15,373 nucleotides of DNA from Thermoleophilia bacterium (lineage in GTDB: Bacteria > Actinomycetota > Thermoleophilia > Gaiellales > Gaiellaceae), in contig JAICYG010000053.1 in NCBI GenBank assembly GCA_025934335.1, forward strand, positions 1 to 15,373, given 5' to 3'. The position numbers and the translations under genes were made by a program. This document shows, one piece after another, positions 11,378-15,373 of the stretch. Positions within the stretch are counted from its first letter, which is position 1. Each line of letters begins with the position of its first letter. A model generated the notes under the pieces. The model did no database searches, was not told the DNA's origin, and saw only the letters and a program-made list of their open reading frames with translations.

Positions 11378-13382
11378 TCGCGGCCGACGCGTTGCCGGCG
11401 GCGTCAACGGCTTGCGCCGTCACGCTCGTTACCGTGCCCTGGAAGGCGACGGCGAACGTGCCGGCCGCTTGCTGCCGCGTGATCGTCGTGCCGTTGACGA
11501 CGACCGTCACCGTCGCGGGCTCGTCGAGCGAGAAGAGGAGCGTCGCCCGGTCGAGGAGCTGGAGCTGCGGCGGCGTCGTGTCGACGACCACCGGGGTCGA
11601 GACCGGTACGTCCCCGAGCGCATCCGTGACGGTCAGCACCGCCTGGTAGGTGCCGTCCGGCAGCCGGCCGGCGAAGCCGCTTCCGTCCCAGGGGATCGCA
11701 CCTGCGCCGGCGGGAAGCATCGCCGCGAACGGCGCCGCGACGATGGTGTCGCCGCTCCTGATCTCGAGCCGCACGAAGGCCGGGGCGGCGAGCAGGAAGG
11801 AGAAGGTCGTCGAGTCGAGCGCGAGGTCGCCGTTCGGCGAGAACGCGCGCGGCGACGGCGCGAGGCCGGCGACGGTGCGGTCGACGACGAGCGGAGCTGC
11901 TCGCGTGACGCTCGTCCCGCCGGCGCTCGCCGTGACCGCGACCTGGTAGCGGCCGTCGGCGAGCAGGCCGGCGTCGAAGCGGACGGTGCGTCGGCCGGCG
12001 GGCCGTAGGCCGAGCGAGAAGAACCGCGCCGTCACGCCCGACGCGTCGGCGATGCGCACCGTCACCGCCGCGGGAGTCGCGAGCGCATACGAGATCGTCG
12101 GCGGCGCGATCGTCCCGTCGGCTGCAGGCGCGGCCACGGAGGGCGCCACCGCCACGTCCGTGAGCGAGAGCGCCGGGACGGCGAGGGTCCCGAGCGTGCC
12201 GGTTGCGGGCCGGGCGCCGGGAGCGGCGATCGTCCACGTATAGCCGCCGGGTCCGGGCGGCGCCTGCCACGTCCAGTCGACGAGCTTCGACCGGCCGCTG
12301 CCGGTCGCGATCGTCGTGCCCGAGCCGTCGGCGACGGTCACCGTCCACGGCTGCGGCGAGGAGAGGCGCGCCTGGAAGCGGACCGGGCCGCCGGGCGCGC
12401 CCGCTGCGACGGGCCCGTACAGCTTCGGAAGCCCGGTCGCGGCAATGCGGCGCGCGAGCGACGGGAGCAGCCGGTAGGCGTCGGTGCCGGGGCACTCGGT
12501 GGGGCCGGTATCGCGGTGCCCGGAGACGACGCGCAGCGTGACGAGCCTCCCGCGCCGGAACTTCGGGTTGCCGCCCGACGTGTAGACGACGGTCGACAGC
12601 GGGTCGACGTGCGCGACGTCGAGGCGCCAGGCAAGCAGCTTGACGAGGGCGCTCTGCATCGCGCGTGACGGAGCGACCGTCTGGAAGGTGCCGAGCATCG
12701 ACACGCCGACCGTGGCCGTGTTGAAGCCGGCGGCATGCGCGCCGACGACGTTGCGCTCGATCCCGCCTCCCCGGCCCTCGTAGACGGTGCCGAAGCGATC
12801 GACGAGGAAGTTGTAGCCGATGTCGTTCCAACCGTTCCCGCGGACGTGGAAGAACTCGATGCCTCGGACGATCGCGGCCGCCTGCGCGCGGGTGTACGTG
12901 TTCGGCGTCACGGTGTGGTGCACGACCGCGAGCTTCAGGCTGCTCGCGTAGACGGGCTTCGCGCGCACGATCTCCTCGTTCGCTCCCCACTGAGCGCGGG
13001 TGACAATGGCCGGCTCCGCCGCAGCCGCGAGCGCGCGTGGCGCCGCCGAGGTGACGCGAGACCAGAGCTCGTACGCTCGCAGGTGACCGACCTCGCCGCG
13101 GCGTCTCACCTGGAGCGCGCGGGCCCCCCCGACCCACATCACGTCGTCGTCGGCCCGTTGCCACGAGCTCCAGCGGTCGCGCAGGCTGCGCACGCGGAAG
13201 TCGACTGTCCCGTTCCCCGTCCATTTGAAGGCGAGCATGTTGAAGCGGGCCGCCGGCGTCACCGCCTCGAGCGCTCGCGCCGGCCGAGGCAGCCGCTCGA
13301 TGCGCATCGTCACGTCGCCGGCTCGCGCGACTGCCGGGGCGGCGAGCGTCGCGGCCGCGGCGAGAGCTGTCACCCACTTCAT
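11367..13382 (-). CDS. Secreted PGRP-type N-acetylmuramoyl-L-alanine amidase with FlgD/Ig-like repeats
   Basis: A 671-aa predicted exported cell-wall protein. A signal peptide covers residues 1-21 (cleavage near AVARA-GD). Residues 45-110 contain the FRVRSLRDRWSSWQ segment seen in actinobacterial PGRP proteins. The peptidoglycan recognition/amidase_2 domain spans about 125-315: VVHHT (H155/H156), GWNDIGYNFLVDRFGTVYEGR, VGAHAAGFNTATVGVSMLG, SGHRD (H289) and TECPG (C297). These supply the zinc ligands, so it should be catalytically active. The C-terminal half holds several beta-rich FlgD/Ig-like units, with DWTWQ...GGYTW near 369-383, DGRYQ at 476-480, FSPNGD at 514-519, and IPWDGSGF...DGTYQ at 563-580. 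The last unit ends with DAAGN and has no anchor or sortase motif. ATG at 13382 immediately precedes the signal peptide. Exact substrate bond and cell-wall target are inferred. Confidence 0.9.
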   Translation of the reverse strand: MKWVTALAAAATLAAPAVARAGDVTMRIERLPRPARALEAVTPAARFNMLAFKWTGNGTVDFRVRSLRDRWSSWQRADDDVMWVGGARALQVRRRGEVGHLRAYELWSRVTSAAPRALAAAAEPAIVTRAQWGANEEIVRAKPVYASSLKLAVVHHTVTPNTYTRAQAAAIVRGIEFFHVRGNGWNDIGYNFLVDRFGTVYEGRGGGIERNVVGAHAAGFNTATVGVSMLGTFQTVAPSRAMQSALVKLLAWRLDVAHVDPLSTVVYTSGGNPKFRRGRLVTLRVVSGHRDTGPTECPGTDAYRLLPSLARRIAATGLPKLYGPVAAGAPGGPVRFQARLSSPQPWTVTVADGSGTTIATGSGRSKLVDWTWQAPPGPGGYTWTIAAPGARPATGTLGTLAVPALSLTDVAVAPSVAAPAADGTIAPPTISYALATPAAVTVRIADASGVTARFFSLGLRPAGRRTVRFDAGLLADGRYQVAVTASAGGTSVTRAAPLVVDRTVAGLAPSPRAFSPNGDLALDSTTFSFLLAAPAFVRLEIRSGDTIVAAPFAAMLPAGAGAIPWDGSGFAGRLPDGTYQAVLTVTDALGDVPVSTPVVVDTTPPQLQLLDRATLLFSLDEPATVTVVVNGTTITRQQAAGTFAVAFQGTVTSVTAQAVDAAGNASAAISG

Positions 13383-13388
13383 GCGGAA

Positions 13389-13394
13389 TACACT
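13389..13394 (+). promoter_or_regulatory. Candidate -10 box for nfeD
   Basis: TACACT matches four of six bases of TATAAT and lies 9 nt before the nfeD ATG, inside the 21-bp gap to the divergent PGRP gene. A start point at about 13401 would leave only a few leader bases. The -35 region would fall inside the PGRP coding sequence, and no good hexamer is seen there. Confidence 0.3.
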
Positions 13395-13403
13395 GGCAGG
13401 CGC

Positions 13404-14666
13404 ATGAAACGCCTGCTCCTGGCAGCGTTCCTGCTTGCCCTCGCGGTTCCTGCCGGCGCCGCCGCTGCGCCGCGCGTCCTCGCGATCCACTTCGCGCAGG
13501 ACGTCAATCCGGTGACGCAGGACTGGCTGAACGGTGAGCTCGGCCACGCCCAGTCGCACGGGTACGCGGCCGCCGTGATCGTCCTCGACACGCCGGGTGG
13601 GCTCTCGGAGTCGATGCGCAAGATCGTGCAGAAAGAGCTGTCCCTCCGCATCCCCGTGGTGGTGTACGTGTCGCCGGAGGGCGCGCGAGCCGCCTCGGCC
13701 GGCGTCTGGATCTCGCAGGCTGCAGACGTCCTGGCGATGGCTCCATCGACGAACATCGGTTCGTCGACGCCGATCCAGGGCAGCGGCCAGAACATCGGCA
13801 CCGACCTGCGGCGCAAGGAGATCAACGACGCGGCGGCGTCGCTCCGCGGGCTCGCGAAGACGCACGGGCGGAACGCGGCGTGGGCCGACCTGGCCGTGCG
13901 CAAGGCGTCGAACCTGACCGCGCAGGAAGCGCTGCAGAAGAACGTGATCGACCTGATCTCGCCGTCGCTGCCCGCGCTCCTGCAGAGGATCGACGGTCGC
14001 GTGACGACGCCGCGCCACCTGACGCTCCACACGGCCGGCGCGGACGTCGTCGAGGTGAGCCCGGGCTTCTTCACACGCTTCCTCTCGACGCTGATCGACC
14101 CGAACATCGTCTCGCTGCTCTTCCTCGCCGGGCTCGCGGGCCTCGGGTTCGAGCTGTTCCACCCCGGTGTCGTCATTCCGGGCGCGTTCGGCGCGATCTG
14201 CATGGTCTGCGCGCTCTTCGGCTTCTCGGTGCTGCCGCTCTCGTGGGGCGGCCTGATCCTCGTGCTCCTCGGCGCCGCACTACTCGTCGTCGACGCGCAT
14301 GTGACCTCGCACGGCGCGCTCACGCTCTCGGGGCTCGTCGCGATGGCCGTCGGCTTCGTCACGCTCTTCCATCGCGCACCCGCGCCGTACCACGTGCACG
14401 TGTGGGCAGTGGTGACGGTGACCGCGCTGATCGGCGGCTTCTGGGCGATCGCCGTGAGCAAGTCGATCGCCGCCCGCCGGATGCCGGTGACGGTCGGCCC
14501 CGAGCAGATCGTCGGCATGGAGGGCATCATGCGGAGTGGCGGCCAGGTGCTCGTGCGGGGCGAGCTCTGGCGCGCACGGTCTGCCGAGCCCTTGCATCGA
14601 GGCGATCGGGTCACGGTCGACCGACTCGACGGCTTGACCCTCGAGGTGCGTAGGATCGCCTCGTGA
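13404..14666 (+). CDS. nfeD: NfeD-type membrane serine protease (long form)
   Basis: A 420-aa membrane protein of the long NfeD class, which pairs with stomatin/slipin proteins. A signal peptide is at residues 1-22. A ClpP-like protease domain follows (about 25-200): VIVLDTPGGL, then GARAASAGVWIS with likely nucleophile Ser98. The candidate general-base lysine is K138 in DLRRKEI, by analogy with the Pyrococcus PH1510 protease Ser/Lys dyad. Hydrophobic segments at about 235-255, 258-275, 280-298, 305-322 and 332-351 form the membrane part. The C-terminal OB-fold (about 355-420) contains VGMEGIM, GQVLVRGELWRA and GDRVTVDRLDGLTLEV. The start ATG is followed by MKRLLL, a normal signal-peptide beginning. 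The stop overlaps the slipin start (GTGA). The known role is in membrane quality control; its substrate is presumed to be the slipin C-terminus. Confidence 0.94.
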   Translation: MKRLLLAAFLLALAVPAGAAAAPRVLAIHFAQDVNPVTQDWLNGELGHAQSHGYAAAVIVLDTPGGLSESMRKIVQKELSLRIPVVVYVSPEGARAASAGVWISQAADVLAMAPSTNIGSSTPIQGSGQNIGTDLRRKEINDAAASLRGLAKTHGRNAAWADLAVRKASNLTAQEALQKNVIDLISPSLPALLQRIDGRVTTPRHLTLHTAGADVVEVSPGFFTRFLSTLIDPNIVSLLFLAGLAGLGFELFHPGVVIPGAFGAICMVCALFGFSVLPLSWGGLILVLLGAALLVVDAHVTSHGALTLSGLVAMAVGFVTLFHRAPAPYHVHVWAVVTVTALIGGFWAIAVSKSIAARRMPVTVGPEQIVGMEGIMRSGGQVLVRGELWRARSAEPLHRGDRVTVDRLDGLTLEVRRIAS

Positions 14667-15373
14667 CCGTCGCCATCGTCATCTTCGTGATCGTCCTCTT
14701 CTTCGCTGTGCTCTACGCGATCGCGGCGATCAAGGTGCTGCGCGAGTACGAGCGCGGCATCGTCTTCCGCCTCGGCCGCCTGTTCCCGCAGCCGAAGGGG
14801 CCCGGGCTGATCTTCCTGATTCCGATCGTCGACCGGATGGTTCGCGTCGACCTGCGCACGATCACGCTCAACATCCCGCCGCAGGAGGTGATCACGAAGG
14901 ACAACGTCCCGGTGCGGGTGAACGCGGTCGCGTACTTCCGGATCGTGCAGCCGCAGGACGCGATCGTGCAGGTCGAGAACTTCATGGTCGCCACCTCGCA
15001 GATCGCGCAGACGACGCTGCGGTCGGTGCTCGGCCAGCACCAGCTCGACGAGCTGCTGTCGGAGCGCGAGAAGATCAACGCGATCCTGCAGGAGATCATC
15101 GACGAGGCGACGACGCCCTGGGGCATCAAGGTGTCGATCGTCGAGGTGAAGGACGTCGAGATCCCGCAGGGGATGCAGCGCGCGATGGCCCGGCAGGCGG
15201 AGGCAGAGCGCGAGCGGCGCGCGAAGGTGATCAACGCGGAGGGTGAGTTCCAGGCGTCGGAGCGACTGAAGGATGCGGCGAACGTGATCGAGGAGCACCC
15301 GATCGCGCTGCAGCTCCGCTACCTGCAGACGCTGCTCGAGCTCGGCTCGTCGCAGTCGACGACGATCGCGTTC
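14663..15373 (+). CDS. SPFH-domain stomatin/slipin-like protein (3' end missing)
   Basis: 237 residues are visible and the frame is open to the window edge. An N-terminal membrane segment (about residues 2-24, rich in V/I/F) is followed by the SPFH domain: REYERGIVFRLGRL, GPGLIFLIPIVDRMVRVDLRT, NVPVRVNAVAYFRI, TTLRSVLGQHQLDELLSERE and GIKVSIVEVKDVEIP. A charged coiled-coil region comes next (RQAEAERERRAKVINAEGEFQASERL). The visible end STTIAF is near the usual C-terminus, so only a short tail is lost. This matches the p-stomatin/slipin class that is paired with NfeD. The GTG start overlaps the nfeD stop (GTGA) and has AGGA 7 nt upstream, so the two products are coupled. It probably forms oligomeric membrane microdomain scaffolds. 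Confidence 0.94.
   Translation, partial: MTVAIVIFVIVLFFAVLYAIAAIKVLREYERGIVFRLGRLFPQPKGPGLIFLIPIVDRMVRVDLRTITLNIPPQEVITKDNVPVRVNAVAYFRIVQPQDAIVQVENFMVATSQIAQTTLRSVLGQHQLDELLSEREKINAILQEIIDEATTPWGIKVSIVEVKDVEIPQGMQRAMARQAEAERERRAKVINAEGEFQASERLKDAANVIEEHPIALQLRYLQTLLELGSSQSTTIAF

Noticed and set aside
13379..15298. A 639-codon minus-strand frame opposite nfeD and the slipin gene
   Set aside because: The plus-strand genes have signal peptide, protease, membrane and SPFH features; the minus frame has none.
1..15373. Mobile elements, CRISPR arrays, phage genes, or defence clusters
   Set aside because: No transposase, integrase, direct-repeat array or terminal inverted repeats were seen. Ku/LigD is DNA repair, and composition looks even along the window.

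Overview
This is a GC-rich (about 70% by eye), densely packed bacterial chromosome segment made of core and household genes. There are no mobile elements, tRNAs, rRNAs or CRISPR arrays. The features suggest a high-GC actinobacterium, possibly of the Thermoleophilia branch. They include GTG and TTG starts, leaderless-looking promoters of the TAnnnT type, Ku plus LigD, separate AccA and AccD, and a secreted PGRP amidase with Ig-like repeats. The class assignment is inference; nothing here fixes it.

Layout: (1) 1-2542, minus strand: NHEJ repair pair ku then ligD; ligD runs off the left edge. (2) 2543-2755: the only gene-free stretch above 100 bp (213 bp), holding a strong GC hairpin and TCCACA repeats. 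(3) 2756-5222, minus: a HAD hydrolase, then accD and accA (acetyl-CoA carboxylase carboxyltransferase). (4) 5305-10851, minus: a tightly coupled run read as ECF sigma factor, fabZ, fabH, fabD, fabG, fabF, then a YgjP-type metallopeptidase. Every junction from sigma to fabF overlaps by 1-8 nt. (5) 10871-11377, plus: a short biotin-protein ligase (birA), divergent from the sigma gene. (6) 11367-13382, minus: a secreted PGRP/amidase with FlgD-like repeats. (7) 13404-15373, plus: nfeD and a stomatin/slipin gene that is cut by the right edge.

Regions 3-5 form a functional block. AccA/AccD make malonyl-CoA from carboxylated biotin carrier protein, BirA attaches the biotin, FabD loads malonyl onto ACP, and FabH/FabG/FabZ/FabF run initiation and elongation. 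The carrier protein ACP, the biotin carrier AccB, biotin carboxylase AccC and an enoyl reductase are not in the window.

The most interesting signals are a sigma factor that is translationally coupled to the fatty-acid operon, and a symmetric promoter of about 20 bp between sigma and birA. In that promoter, TAnnnT boxes on the two strands overlap and each lies exactly 7 nt from a GTG start. Similar leaderless-type boxes precede the HAD gene and accD. I found no clearly novel multi-gene system; the novelty here is regulatory.
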